From the NCBI RefSeq assembly GCF_904846225.1, contig NZ_CAJGZJ010000003.1, forward strand, positions 62,001-126,000: a stretch of DNA of 64,000 nt, read 5' to 3'. The first letter of the stretch is position 1, and the number at the start of each line of letters is the position of its first letter. The translations under genes were made by a program, and so were the position numbers. Below the pieces are notes generated by a model. It was not told the origin of the DNA. It saw only the letters and a program-made list of their open reading frames with translations, and did not search any database. Below, piece after piece: positions 16,097 to 24,712 of this stretch. This stretch comes from Psychrobacter immobilis. Its GTDB lineage: Bacteria; Pseudomonadota; Gammaproteobacteria; Pseudomonadales; Moraxellaceae.

Positions 16097-17871
16097 ACTA
16101 CGCGCATGACTTCTTCTATGGTTGTAAGCCCTTCGCTAATGCGCTTTGCTCCAGACAAACGAAGTGGTTGCACGCCTTCTCGGTACGCTTGCTGCTTGAG
16201 TGAATCTAAACTTGTATCAGCAGCGACCAACTTCTTTAACTCATTTGATAACGGCATGATCTCATATAGACCAACACGGCCTTGATAACCCGTATGGCGA
16301 CAATGCTCACAACCCTGCGCCGTATAAACTTGCGCGGGCACTGACGCACGCCAAGGCTGTACCAGCTCTTGCCACTGAATGGCAATTTCACTGTCTGGAG
16401 TCACGTCTACTGCTTTTTTGCAGTGCGGACATAATGTGCGTAACAGGCGCTGCGCCATCACACCCAATATAGTGGCTGAGGTCAAAAACGGCTGGATGCC
16501 CAAGTCATGCAAACGCGTGATCGAGCTTGGCGCATCGTTGGTATGCAACGTCGAAAGCACCAAATGCCCAGTGAGTGAGGCTTGCACCGCCATATTTGCC
16601 GTTTCGGCATCACGAATCTCGCCCACCATAATGATGTCGGGATCTTGACGCATCAACGAGCGAATACCATCAGCAAAATGCAAATCGACACCTGGGTTGA
16701 CTTGCATTTGATTAAAAGCGGGCTCGATCATCTCAATCGGATCTTCAATGGTACAGACGTTGACTTGCTCTGTAGCCAGCTGTTTGAGCGTACTATATAA
16801 AGTGGTGGTTTTTCCTGAACCCGTCGGACCTGTGACAAGGATAATACCATTAGGATGAGCGGTCAGTTCATGCCACATTTCAAGCTGTTTACCGGACAAA
16901 CCCAATTGAGCAAACGAGCGCACCAGCACTTCAGGGTCAAACACACGCATGACCAATTTTTCACCAAAAGCGGTCGGCATGGTAGATAGACGTAGCTCAG
17001 TCTCTAGTCCTTTTGGCGTACGTGTCTTGAGGCGACCATCCTGTGGTTTACGTTTTTCGGCAACATTGAGCCGTCCCAGTATTTTAATGCGTGCGGTCAC
17101 CGCCACTATAATCGCTAATGGCATCTCGTACACCGTATGGAGTACACCATCGATACGAAAGCGCACCTTGCCTGTCTCACGGCGCAGCTCTAAATGAATA
17201 TCGCTGGCACGCTGCTCAAAAGCATATTGTAATAGCCAGTCAACCACTCTGACGATATGCTGATCATTGGCATCAGGATTGGTGTTATCACCCAGCTGCA
17301 ATAATGCCTCGACATTGGTGACATCAGCCGCTGCCCGTTTATGGACACTATTTGCCCCTGCAATCGCTTGCGTGACTTGATAGAACTCTCGCCGATAGCG
17401 ATGAATCTGCTCAGGACTCAGATAAACCGTACGATAGCTTTTAGCTTTTATCAGCTTTTCGATACTTGCCTGCCAGTCAGTATAAAAGGGCTGATCTGTA
17501 CCAATAACCACTTCATCACCCTTCACATCAACCGGTAAAATATGCTGTGAGCGTGCATATTCAAAAGACATCAGCTGCGTCACGGCAGGGACATCGACTT
17601 TTAAAGGATCAATACGAACGAGTGCCATACCCGCTTTACTAGCAAGCCATTGATTCAACCATGCCAACGTTAATTTACTCTCAGGGTTATTATCAAGTGC
17701 GTGACCATTCGGCAAGCCAAACTCACTGATGGTGAGCAGTGGATGCTGCGCTTTATCACGACGGCTGGTAATCACTAGATTGTAGCCACGCTGATCAATC
17801 ACCTTATCTGCCAATAATTCATCGAGGCACCAACGTAAATCAATCACTATCGAATACTTCTGAACAGACAT
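16084..17871 (-). CDS. gspE: GspE/PulE-family secretion ATPase
   Basis: A 595-residue assembly ATPase. Walker A GPTGSGKT sits at about residues 348-355. The Asp box (VCTIEDPIE), Walker B (DPDIIMVGEIRDAET) and His box (GHLVLSTLHTNDA) follow. The Zn-binding tetracysteine is CPHC...CEHC near the C-terminus. An N-terminal domain of about 200 residues precedes it. It would power pseudopilus extension in type II secretion; PilB of type IV pili is the alternative, but the pseudopilin genes 2.2 kb downstream on the same strand favour GspE. It is not contiguous with gspHIJK. The 3' end is embedded in a 21-bp tandem array. Confidence 0.9.
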   Translation of the reverse strand: MSVQKYSIVIDLRWCLDELLADKVIDQRGYNLVITSRRDKAQHPLLTISEFGLPNGHALDNNPESKLTLAWLNQWLASKAGMALVRIDPLKVDVPAVTQLMSFEYARSQHILPVDVKGDEVVIGTDQPFYTDWQASIEKLIKAKSYRTVYLSPEQIHRYRREFYQVTQAIAGANSVHKRAAADVTNVEALLQLGDNTNPDANDQHIVRVVDWLLQYAFEQRASDIHLELRRETGKVRFRIDGVLHTVYEMPLAIIVAVTARIKILGRLNVAEKRKPQDGRLKTRTPKGLETELRLSTMPTAFGEKLVMRVFDPEVLVRSFAQLGLSGKQLEMWHELTAHPNGIILVTGPTGSGKTTTLYSTLKQLATEQVNVCTIEDPIEMIEPAFNQMQVNPGVDLHFADGIRSLMRQDPDIIMVGEIRDAETANMAVQASLTGHLVLSTLHTNDAPSSITRLHDLGIQPFLTSATILGVMAQRLLRTLCPHCKKAVDVTPDSEIAIQWQELVQPWRASVPAQVYTAQGCEHCRHTGYQGRVGLYEIMPLSNELKKLVAADTSLDSLKQQAYREGVQPLRLSGAKRISEGLTTIEEVMRVVPLH

Positions 17872-18029
17872 ATTTTTCTTCTTTTATTAGGGCGTGAATT
17901 AACTCGCTTGGGAATTGATACCAGTCTAAAACCAATGCAATGCAGCTACTGTATTATTCATCACCTAATGATTAATAAATTAGTGATTAGAAACTTATTT
18001 ATTAACCGTCATACGGCGTTAATATGGTG

Positions 18030-18881
18030 CTATAAATCCACGCCTATTATATCGTTTATCTGCAACTGTCCCGACTCTAGCAATTGAAAGCTCACATCGA
18101 CAGACTTATAGCGCATGACAAATGGCGCTTTTACTTCATGACGGCGATATGCTGGACGCGGGTCTTGCGCGATTAATGCTTTGATAGCATCGATATCAGA
18201 GACGAGTAATTGATGTTGAATCTTTTGAATCAGCGCAGCGACTGTAGCGGATTCTTTATTTTTACTATTTCTATAGCCACTTTTATCAGACTGCCCTTCA
18301 TGAACCAAAAGCATGAATTGCTCATACGCTGATTCGGTGATGGTCACTTGTAATAATATAGGGGCAGTCGGTGCAAAACCACTCTCTGCATGTGCAATCG
18401 CATCACTATAAGCCACATAGGGTTTGATATCGATAATGGGCGTGTCATCTATCATATCTGCACCGCGAATCACCAGTAATACGCGCCCTTCTACAATCTC
18501 AACGCGCTCAAGTTTAACGACAGACAATCCTAACGCCGAAGGCCGATACATGCTACGACTGGCGAATACACCTATTTTTTGATTACCACCGAGTCTTGGT
18601 GGCCTTACCTGCGGACGAAAACTGCTGTCTGTCTTATTAACGCCATTATTCTTGTTGATATGGTTGTGATGAAACTGCCAACTGATCCAAATATGACTAA
18701 ATTCGTCCAAACCAACAAAAGCTGCTGGCGTGTCATAAGGCGCTCGCATCTCAATGATGCTGGTCAGCGCCACCAAATTAGGCTGTCTGGGTGCGCCAAA
18801 TTTTTGTGACAGCGGTGCACGATGGTAGCCAATAATTGGCGCATAGTAATCGTCATTTTGGGACGAATTTTCACAACGCAT
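18030..18881 (-). CDS. trmO: tRNA (adenine(37)-N6)-methyltransferase TrmO (TsaA/YaeB)
   Basis: A 283-residue SAM-dependent enzyme that N6-methylates t6A37 in tRNA-Thr. The TsaA beta-barrel signatures are present: PIIGYHRAPLSQKFGAPRQP, then RPPRLGGNQKIGVFASR, followed by SMYRPSALGLSVVKLE, DIKPYVAYSD and the C-terminal IAQDPRPAYRR. An insert with Asn and Lys residues separates the first two. It is somewhat longer than the E. coli protein. It stands alone, with gaps on both sides. Confidence 0.92.
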   Translation of the reverse strand: MRCENSSQNDDYYAPIIGYHRAPLSQKFGAPRQPNLVALTSIIEMRAPYDTPAAFVGLDEFSHIWISWQFHHNHINKNNGVNKTDSSFRPQVRPPRLGGNQKIGVFASRSMYRPSALGLSVVKLERVEIVEGRVLLVIRGADMIDDTPIIDIKPYVAYSDAIAHAESGFAPTAPILLQVTITESAYEQFMLLVHEGQSDKSGYRNSKNKESATVAALIQKIQHQLLVSDIDAIKALIAQDPRPAYRRHEVKAPFVMRYKSVDVSFQLLESGQLQINDIIGVDL

Positions 18882-19330
18882 AAACCTACTCCATGATTGA
18901 CAAACTTGCTTTTATCTTACAGTTCTGCCCGATCTTACAAAATTACTCGCTAACGATATTCCATTTTATCATGCCACATAGTCACTGCTGGTCGGATTTT
19001 TATTTTAAAGTTTGGTATTATGAGCGAACAATTTGATGACAGCCTTTTAAATTGGTAGATTATTCTACGTTTTTACAGATTTTCTGCGCATCTCTACGTA
19101 CTTATAACATTCGATAAAATGTTAAAATAGCGCTCAGATTTTTGGTTAATGAATATATAACATTATCAAACGCTGGCAAAATCGATACTTTAAAAACAAT
19201 TACCTAGATAATATACAATACCAAAATACGGTCAGTACCAAGATACGATTTTTTAATTTGTCATTGAAAATACTTATTGAATACTCATTTAACTTAACGA
19301 CACAGATAGCAACTTATTGACGAGGACTTT
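18882..19330. other. Divergent intergenic region between trmO and fpr
   Basis: 449 AT-rich bases with no supported gene. It must contain both promoters. A GAGGA Shine-Dalgarno sequence precedes the fpr ATG. No clear operator or repeat element was recognised. Confidence 0.5.
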
Positions 19331-20104
19331 ATGTCAAAACTTCGCACCGAAACGGTCACAGAGGTTCATCACTGGAACGACTCTTTATTTAGCATCAAAA
19401 CCACTCGTGACGACGGCTTACGTTTTCGTAATGGCGAGTTTGCAATGATTGGTCTCGTTGTTGATGGCAGACCACTACTTCGCGCTTACTCGATTGCTAG
19501 CCCTAATTACGAAGACCAGTTAGAATTCTTTTCTATCAAAGTGCCAGACGGCCCACTGACCTCACGCTTACAGCATATCAAAGTAGGTGATGAGTTATTG
19601 GTCAGCAAAAAGCCGACAGGAACACTGGTACTAGATGACCTACTGCCTGGCAAACATCTATATATGCTATCAACTGGGACTGGAATGGCGCCCTTTTTGG
19701 CTCTAGCACGTGATCCTGAAGTTTATGAGCGTTTTGAAAAAATCATTTTGGTTCATGGTGTACGCCATGCTAAAGACTTGGCATATCGCGATATGTTTGA
19801 AAACGAGCTACCGAATGACGAGATATTTGGAGAATGGTATCGCGAAAAGTTTATCTACTACCCTACGGTTACTCGCGAGGAATTTAGAAACCAAGGCCGC
19901 GTTACCGATTTGATGAAGTCAGGCAAACTTTTTGAAGATATTGGATTACCACCAATCAACAAAGAGCATGACCGCGTTATGATATGCGGTAGTATGCCTT
20001 TTAATGCGGAAGTCTCAGCAATTTTAGATGACTTTGGCTTAACTGTTTCACCACGTATGGGCGTACAAGCGGATTACGCAGTTGAGCGTGCGTTCGTTGG
20101 ATAA
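19331..20104 (+). CDS. fpr: Ferredoxin/flavodoxin-NADP+ reductase
   Basis: A 257-residue bacterial FPR-type flavoenzyme that exchanges electrons between NADPH and ferredoxin or flavodoxin. The FAD site RAYSIASPNYEDQLEFFSIK and the NADP-binding STGTGMAPFLALARDP are clear, and MICGSMPFN is the second nucleotide motif. The C-terminus GVQADYAVERAFVG fits the subclass that ends shortly after a stacked aromatic region. The length is as expected. The gene is followed after about 140 bases by tRNA-Leu, which has its own promoter. Confidence 0.95.
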   Translation: MSKLRTETVTEVHHWNDSLFSIKTTRDDGLRFRNGEFAMIGLVVDGRPLLRAYSIASPNYEDQLEFFSIKVPDGPLTSRLQHIKVGDELLVSKKPTGTLVLDDLLPGKHLYMLSTGTGMAPFLALARDPEVYERFEKIILVHGVRHAKDLAYRDMFENELPNDEIFGEWYREKFIYYPTVTREEFRNQGRVTDLMKSGKLFEDIGLPPINKEHDRVMICGSMPFNAEVSAILDDFGLTVSPRMGVQADYAVERAFVG

Positions 20105-20147
20105 ATTGCATTTTATCGATTCAATTTAAAATTATATTAAATAATTC

Positions 20148-20175
20148 TTGACGGCGAAAAATAGGCTGCTATAAT
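20148..20175 (+). promoter_or_regulatory. Sigma-70 promoter of tRNA-Leu
   Basis: TTGACG (20148-20153) and TATAAT (20170-20175) are separated by 16 bases, about 73 bases before the tRNA. Both boxes are near or at consensus. Confidence 0.8.
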
Positions 20176-20248
20176 ACGCAGCCTATACAGAGTTAACCCT
20201 GTAGCCCAATTCGGTGATATCTATCTAATAGACATTATCTTCTAACAT

Positions 20249-20334
20249 GCCAGTGTGATGGAATTGGTAGACATGACGGATTCAAAATCCGTTGCCTTTA
20301 AAGCGTGTCGGTTCGAGTCCGACCACTGGTACCA
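20249..20334 (+). tRNA. tRNA-Leu (anticodon CAA)
   Basis: A class II tRNA of 86 nt with encoded CCA. The acceptor arm GCCAGTG pairs with CACTGGT (first pair G-U), leaving discriminator A and CCA. The anticodon stem ACGGA/TCCGT encloses the loop TTCAAAA, giving anticodon CAA. A long variable arm (TGCCTTTAAAGCGTG) precedes the T arm GTCGG-TTCGAGT-CCGAC. It reads UUG codons. It has a strong promoter and its own terminator. Confidence 0.96.
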
Positions 20335-20367
20335 ATACATAGTTCTATACTATCTTATAGAATAGCT

Positions 20368-20393
20368 AAAGCCCCTGATATCAGGGGCTTTGT
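20368..20393 (+). terminator. Intrinsic terminator of tRNA-Leu
   Basis: AAAGCCCCTGA and TCAGGGGCTTT form a near-perfect hairpin, followed by a short T-rich tail about 34 bases after the tRNA. Confidence 0.85.
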
Positions 20394-20492
20394 TGTATCT
20401 GGCGTTCTATGCTGTCCTGCTCTGTCTATCCTAATCCATGCACTTTAAGTATACTCATGATGTAGTAGCTAATTAAATTGGACAGCTTCTAG

Positions 20493-20673
20493 GAGCTTGA
20501 ACGCGAAAATAAAGAGCTTAAGCGAGCGAGTAAAATTATAAATAAGGCTGCTGCTTTTTCGCCTAAGCGGAGACGGGCTATCAACTCAACTAATGATCAA
20601 CTTCATCGACGACAATAAAAAGCTCTATAGAATCGAGCCTGTCTGTAGGATTCTCACAGATGATAGTTTTTGA
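20493..20673 (+). pseudogene. IS3-family transposase relic
   Basis: Two short fragments recall IS3-family transposase. From 20493 the frame reads ELERENKELKRASKIINKAA, which matches the coiled-coil end of OrfA, and stops after about 35 codons. From ATG 20593 it reads MINFIDDNKKLYRIEPVCRI and ends at TGA 20671-20673, like the start of OrfB. Both the rest of OrfA and almost all of OrfB (including the DDE core) are missing. No terminal inverted repeats were found. The remaining DNA to 20969 shows nothing codable. Confidence 0.7.
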
Positions 20674-20969
20674 TGCATTTCATTCTCTTGACGCCTTTTT
20701 CACTGATATGTTCAGTGAACGACTATCATATTAACTCTGCCCTTTAGGTAAATTTAATATTCAATTAACGCTGTATTATTAATAGCAATAATTGATTATG
20801 CAGTTTTTAGAAAAACACATTATCTCTCTCAGATAGATAGTCCTAAACATAATTTAGTACATTTGTACACCTAAAGACGAACACTAAACGTTCACTAGTA
20901 AGCCTACAATCAGGCTACACTATCTATAATCGGGAATACTCCTTAATCCTTTAAAATAAGAGATACAAG

Positions 20970-21245
20970 ATGAGTAACGACACAAAATTGACAGTATACG
21001 AGTTGGGTATAATTAAGAACTTTCTTAGAGATCGATTGATATCGATAAAAATAAAAGAGTTTAGAACTGATTATCTAGCTGAAACCAAAGAAGAAATAAA
21101 CGAGCGAGCGGATGCTTTCGGGTTAGAATTAACGGCAATTAGGGATAAAGTCGAAGTAATGATTTCAAGTCAATCAGATGTAAATAGCCAACTGATAAAA
21201 ATCCTACCCAATAGTAAACGCATTGCTAAACCTGCTGTAGTTTAA
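20970..21245 (+). CDS. Small hypothetical protein
   Basis: A 91-residue protein I do not recognise. It is charged, apparently all-helical, with no signal peptide or membrane segment. The first half is Lys/Arg/Glu-rich (FLRDRLISIKIKEFRTDYLA) and the second half contains a KVEVMISSQSDVNSQLIKIL segment. The start has an AAGAGA-type site upstream, and the gene is followed by a strong intrinsic terminator, which supports it as a real transcription unit. It lies in the accessory-looking region after tRNA-Leu. Confidence 0.6.
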   Translation: MSNDTKLTVYELGIIKNFLRDRLISIKIKEFRTDYLAETKEEINERADAFGLELTAIRDKVEVMISSQSDVNSQLIKILPNSKRIAKPAVV

Positions 21246-21272
21246 TAAAAATTAAGCAAATTCCTAAATGCT

Positions 21273-21298
21273 AAAACCACGATAAGTCGTGGTTTTTT
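21273..21298 (+). terminator. Intrinsic terminator after the small ORF
   Basis: AAAACCACGA and TCGTGGTTTT flank a TAAG loop, with a run of six T. It lies about 28 bases after the stop of the 91-residue gene. Confidence 0.85.
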
Positions 21299-21493
21299 CG
21301 TTTCTGGAGTTTAAGCACCTAAATAAAAAATTTGATTATTGTTTGTTATAGTCGAATCCAAACTGGTTTTACATAAGTATATGGTCCGGACTCTCAAACA
21401 ATCCCTAATTTATTCAGCTTAAATTGAATACCATTCCTGTTATTTTTCAAATTTAAAGTAATCGGCTTTAATCAGAAAACTTAGTATTCAATT

Positions 21494-21512
21494 GCGAATA
21501 TTTATCATTACG
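21494..21512. promoter_or_regulatory. Possible Fur box upstream of the iron-type ABC operon
   Basis: The reverse complement CGTAATGATAAATATTCGC matches 13 of 19 positions of the classical Fur consensus. It lies about 65-83 bases before the GTG start of the permease gene, in an AT-rich promoter region. Iron control would fit the operon. Confidence 0.35.
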
Positions 21513-21576
21513 GTTACAATCCTCAACTTAAATTTCGAGCGAACACAATAGAGTTGCTTAATACTGCTCTAACCCT

Positions 21577-22626
21577 GTGGATTATAAAATGACCCAAGCA
21601 ATGAGCGAAAATATCATTCGCGAGCAACGAAAAATAGAGAAAAAACGCCGCATGGTATTGTTGGCATTTGCAGTAGCGTGCTTAGTGGGGCTAGTTTTGG
21701 ATGTGATGACAGGCCCTTCAATGTTACCTATAAGGGATGTGATTGAGGCATTATTGCGCCTAACGGGTGTGGAAGATAGCACCCATACCATTGTTTATGA
21801 TCTGCGATTGCCCGTTGCTGTGATGGCGTTATTGGTTGGTGCATCGCTTGGGGCAGGCGGCGCTGAAATGCAAACCTTATTAAACAATCCCATGGCAAGC
21901 CCTTATACGTTGGGGTTGGCAGCAGCGGCAGGGTTTGGGGCTTCGCTCGTGATTGCGTTTGGTGGTTTTGGTTTACCTATACAATATGCCGTACCGATTG
22001 GCGCATTTGTTATGACCATGCTAGCCTCAGCAGTGTTGTTTTTATTCGCTTCTTTAAAGCAATTTGCTGCCGCTACTTTGATACTGGTGGGCATTGCCCT
22101 TTTGTTTATTTTTCAATCGCTATTATCGTTGGTGCAATTTATCGCATCGCCTGAAGTGTCTCAGCAAGTTCTATTTTGGTTATTTGGTAACCTAAATAAA
22201 GCCACGTGGACAAATATTGCGGTGGTTGCGGTGGTCAGCACAGTTTGCATTACCTTATTGATGCGAGATGGTTGGCAATTAACGGCTTTACGTTTGGGCG
22301 AAGACAGAGCCGCTGCCCTTGGCGTGAATTTAAAAATGTTGCGTATTAGAACGCTAATTTTGGTCGCTATGATGACGGCAACAGCGATTAGTTTTGTTGG
22401 AATCATTGGGTTTATCGGCTTGGTTGCCCCGCATGTTGCACGCCTATTGGTGGGAGAAGACCAACGCTATTTTTTACCAGCAACCATGCTCGCTGGAGCG
22501 GCTTTTTTATCATTTTCATCGGTGTTATCGAAAGTTATTATCCCAGGAGCATTGTTTCCTGTAGGAATTGTGACCTCATTTGTGGGCGTGCCCTTTTTGT
22601 TTTGGATTATTTGGAGTAAGCGGTGA
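21577..22626 (+). CDS. FecCD/BtuC-family metal-chelate ABC permease
   Basis: A 349-residue polytopic permease of the iron-siderophore/haem/B12 importer family. Several membrane helices are evident. The family signatures LRLPVAVMALLVGASLGAGG, NNPMASPYTLGLAAAAGFGA and LGEDRAAALGVN, followed later by the FIGLVAPHVARLLVG segment, are all present. The GTG at 21577 is the upstream start, but ATG at 21589 or 21601 is equally possible; none has a strong Shine-Dalgarno sequence. The stop overlaps the GTG start of the binding-protein gene (GTGA). The substrate is probably a ferric chelate or haem, inferred from family and a possible Fur box. Confidence 0.9.
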   Translation: MDYKMTQAMSENIIREQRKIEKKRRMVLLAFAVACLVGLVLDVMTGPSMLPIRDVIEALLRLTGVEDSTHTIVYDLRLPVAVMALLVGASLGAGGAEMQTLLNNPMASPYTLGLAAAAGFGASLVIAFGGFGLPIQYAVPIGAFVMTMLASAVLFLFASLKQFAAATLILVGIALLFIFQSLLSLVQFIASPEVSQQVLFWLFGNLNKATWTNIAVVAVVSTVCITLLMRDGWQLTALRLGEDRAAALGVNLKMLRIRTLILVAMMTATAISFVGIIGFIGLVAPHVARLLVGEDQRYFLPATMLAGAAFLSFSSVLSKVIIPGALFPVGIVTSFVGVPFLFWIIWSKR

Positions 22627-23888
22627 GACAATTTATTCGTGCCACGTTGGTGACAGCAGTATTAATGACAGCGATGAATGCACAAGCTGAAATTAAGACC
22701 GTTCATGATGTATTAGGCCGTGACGTTAAAGTTGATTTACCTGCCAAACGAGTGGTTTTAGGGTTTTATTATCCTGATTATATTGCGGCAACGGGGGCAG
22801 ATCATTTCGGACAAGTGGTGGGTATTTCTCGAGAGTTTTGGGAAAAATTCAACCCTGGCAGCTGGGCGTTATATAGTGAAAAATTGCCCAGTTTACAAGG
22901 CATTGCCGATATTGGCAATGTCGATAGGGGCACGTTCTCGCTTGAAAAAACCTTGGCAATGAAACCTGATGTAGTGGTATTAGCAAAGTGGCAATACGAT
23001 ACGCTAAAAGCTGAAATGCCTCGTTTTGAGGCGGCAAACATCCCTGTAGTGGTGGTCGATTATAACGATCAAAGCGTCGAAAATCATACGAATAGCACCA
23101 AAATATTTGGACAAATTGCAGGAACCGAACAACGGGCTAACCAAGCCGCCAAAGAATACGCCGATGGGATTGCTGATATCCAACAACGGGTTAAAGCCGC
23201 TGGGTCAGCCAAGCCAAAAATCTATATTGAATTTGGTGATAAAGGACCAAAAGAGCACAGCTTTACGTTTGGCAAAAACATGTGGGGTGCAATTGCCGAT
23301 ACGGTGGGCGGTGATAATATTAGTAAACCGTTTGTCGAAAACTGGGGGCCTATCAACCCTGAGCAAGTATTGGTGAGTAAACCTGATGTTATTATGATCT
23401 CAGGTACAGAAGTTGGTATGAAACAGACCGATGCGATGGCAATGGGCATCGATATCAGTGCCGATGAAGCCCAACGTCGGCTCAAAGGCTTTACCACGCG
23501 TAACGGCTGGGAAAATCTACCTGCGGTAAAAAATAACCGTGTGTATGGCATTTATCACGTGGCTTCTCGCTCGTTGTCTGATTTGGCATCGGCTCAGTTT
23601 ATGGCAAAAGCCCTCTATCCTAAGGCCTTTACCGATATCGATCCTGAAAAAACCTACATGGATTTTCATGAAAAATACTTGCCAGTTAAGCCGAATGGCA
23701 CGTTTTTTATCCAGCTAGGCTGCGGCGCAACTGTGTGTAAAGACGATGTATCAACGACAGCCACAGCGCCCAACAAAGTATCAGCCACAGAAACCACTAC
23801 AGCCCAATCGACACCAACTGCTACGCCACCTCAAACAATATCATGGTGGGATAAGCTCGTTAATTGGCTGGGTAACCTGTTTGCTTAA
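22623..23888 (+). CDS. Metal-chelate ABC transporter substrate-binding protein
   Basis: A 421-residue periplasmic binding protein of the FecB/BtuF-like family. It starts with GTG overlapping the permease stop. A Sec signal peptide of about 22 residues ends NAQA before EIKTVHD. The VHDVLGRDVKVDLPAKRVV opening, the LAMKPDVVVLAKWQ helix and the WGPINPEQVLVSKPDVIMIS segment are typical. After residue 365 there is a Cys pair (QLGCGATVCKDD), a Thr/Ala/Pro-rich linker and a short aromatic/hydrophobic end (SWWDKLVNWLGNLFA) that the family lacks. The tail could be a membrane-associating helix; this is inference. Between permease and ATPase genes in one operon. Confidence 0.9.
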   Translation: MRQFIRATLVTAVLMTAMNAQAEIKTVHDVLGRDVKVDLPAKRVVLGFYYPDYIAATGADHFGQVVGISREFWEKFNPGSWALYSEKLPSLQGIADIGNVDRGTFSLEKTLAMKPDVVVLAKWQYDTLKAEMPRFEAANIPVVVVDYNDQSVENHTNSTKIFGQIAGTEQRANQAAKEYADGIADIQQRVKAAGSAKPKIYIEFGDKGPKEHSFTFGKNMWGAIADTVGGDNISKPFVENWGPINPEQVLVSKPDVIMISGTEVGMKQTDAMAMGIDISADEAQRRLKGFTTRNGWENLPAVKNNRVYGIYHVASRSLSDLASAQFMAKALYPKAFTDIDPEKTYMDFHEKYLPVKPNGTFFIQLGCGATVCKDDVSTTATAPNKVSATETTTAQSTPTATPPQTISWWDKLVNWLGNLFA

Positions 23889-23919
23889 TTTTTGCTATTA
23901 ACTTTATAAAGATATAATA

Positions 23920-24687
23920 ATGCTTGAACTTGACCATTTAACCGTACAGCGTGGCTCGCTCACCGTTGTCAAAGCTATCAACGCCCAGTTCCACTCAGGC
24001 AAAATATATACGCTGCTTGGAGCAAATGGGGCGGGCAAATCAAGCTTATTAAAGGCGATTTTTGGTGAATTAGCGTTCTTGGGCAATATCCGCTATCAAG
24101 ACACTGTGCAACGTAAAGCCCATCTGATGGCATGGCGTAAGCCCATTGCCTATATGCCCCAAGACAGCCATACCGATGCCGAGCTTAACACGCTTGAGGT
24201 AGTGCTTTTGGGGCGTATGGACGCGTTGGGTCGGCATATTAGCGATGACTTAATGCGTGAAGCGATTGACCTGATGGCGCAATTAAATATTGCCGAACTG
24301 GCACATCGCCCTATCAGTGCGCTAAGTGGTGGGCAGCGTCAGCTCGCTATGTTTGCCCAAGCCCTGCTACGTCGTCCCAAAATCCTATTACTTGATGAGC
24401 CGGTGTCGGCACTGGATATGGCACATCAAATCAATTTATTACAAAAGGTAAGGCATTATACTCAAGAACATCACCTTATTTGCTTGATGGTATTGCATGA
24501 TTTAAGCCTTGCCGCTCAGTTCTCTGATGAATTGTTGCTGTTGGCAAATGGTAAAATTCAAGCACAAGGTACACCTCACGCAGTGTTACAGCCTCAAATT
24601 TTACGTCAAGTGTATCGAGTAGACATCGAGATTTTAACCAGTAGCCAAGGGTTGCCTGTTGTGCATCCTTACCGGAAAATCGATTAA
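23920..24687 (+). CDS. Metal-chelate ABC transporter ATPase (FecE/BtuD-like)
   Basis: A 255-residue ABC ATPase. Walker A is GANGAGKSS, the Q-loop lies at YMPQDSH, the signature is LSGGQRQ, Walker B is ILLLDEPVSALD, and the switch His is in LMVLHDLSL. It is most like FecE, HmuV and BtuD in layout and length. It is the third gene of a permease-binding protein-ATPase operon, 31 bases after the binding-protein stop. Gene order with the permease first is less common for this class than binding protein first. Confidence 0.93.
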   Translation: MLELDHLTVQRGSLTVVKAINAQFHSGKIYTLLGANGAGKSSLLKAIFGELAFLGNIRYQDTVQRKAHLMAWRKPIAYMPQDSHTDAELNTLEVVLLGRMDALGRHISDDLMREAIDLMAQLNIAELAHRPISALSGGQRQLAMFAQALLRRPKILLLDEPVSALDMAHQINLLQKVRHYTQEHHLICLMVLHDLSLAAQFSDELLLLANGKIQAQGTPHAVLQPQILRQVYRVDIEILTSSQGLPVVHPYRKID

Positions 24688-24712
24688 ATTGTTGATAATG
24701 ATTAATCCACTT

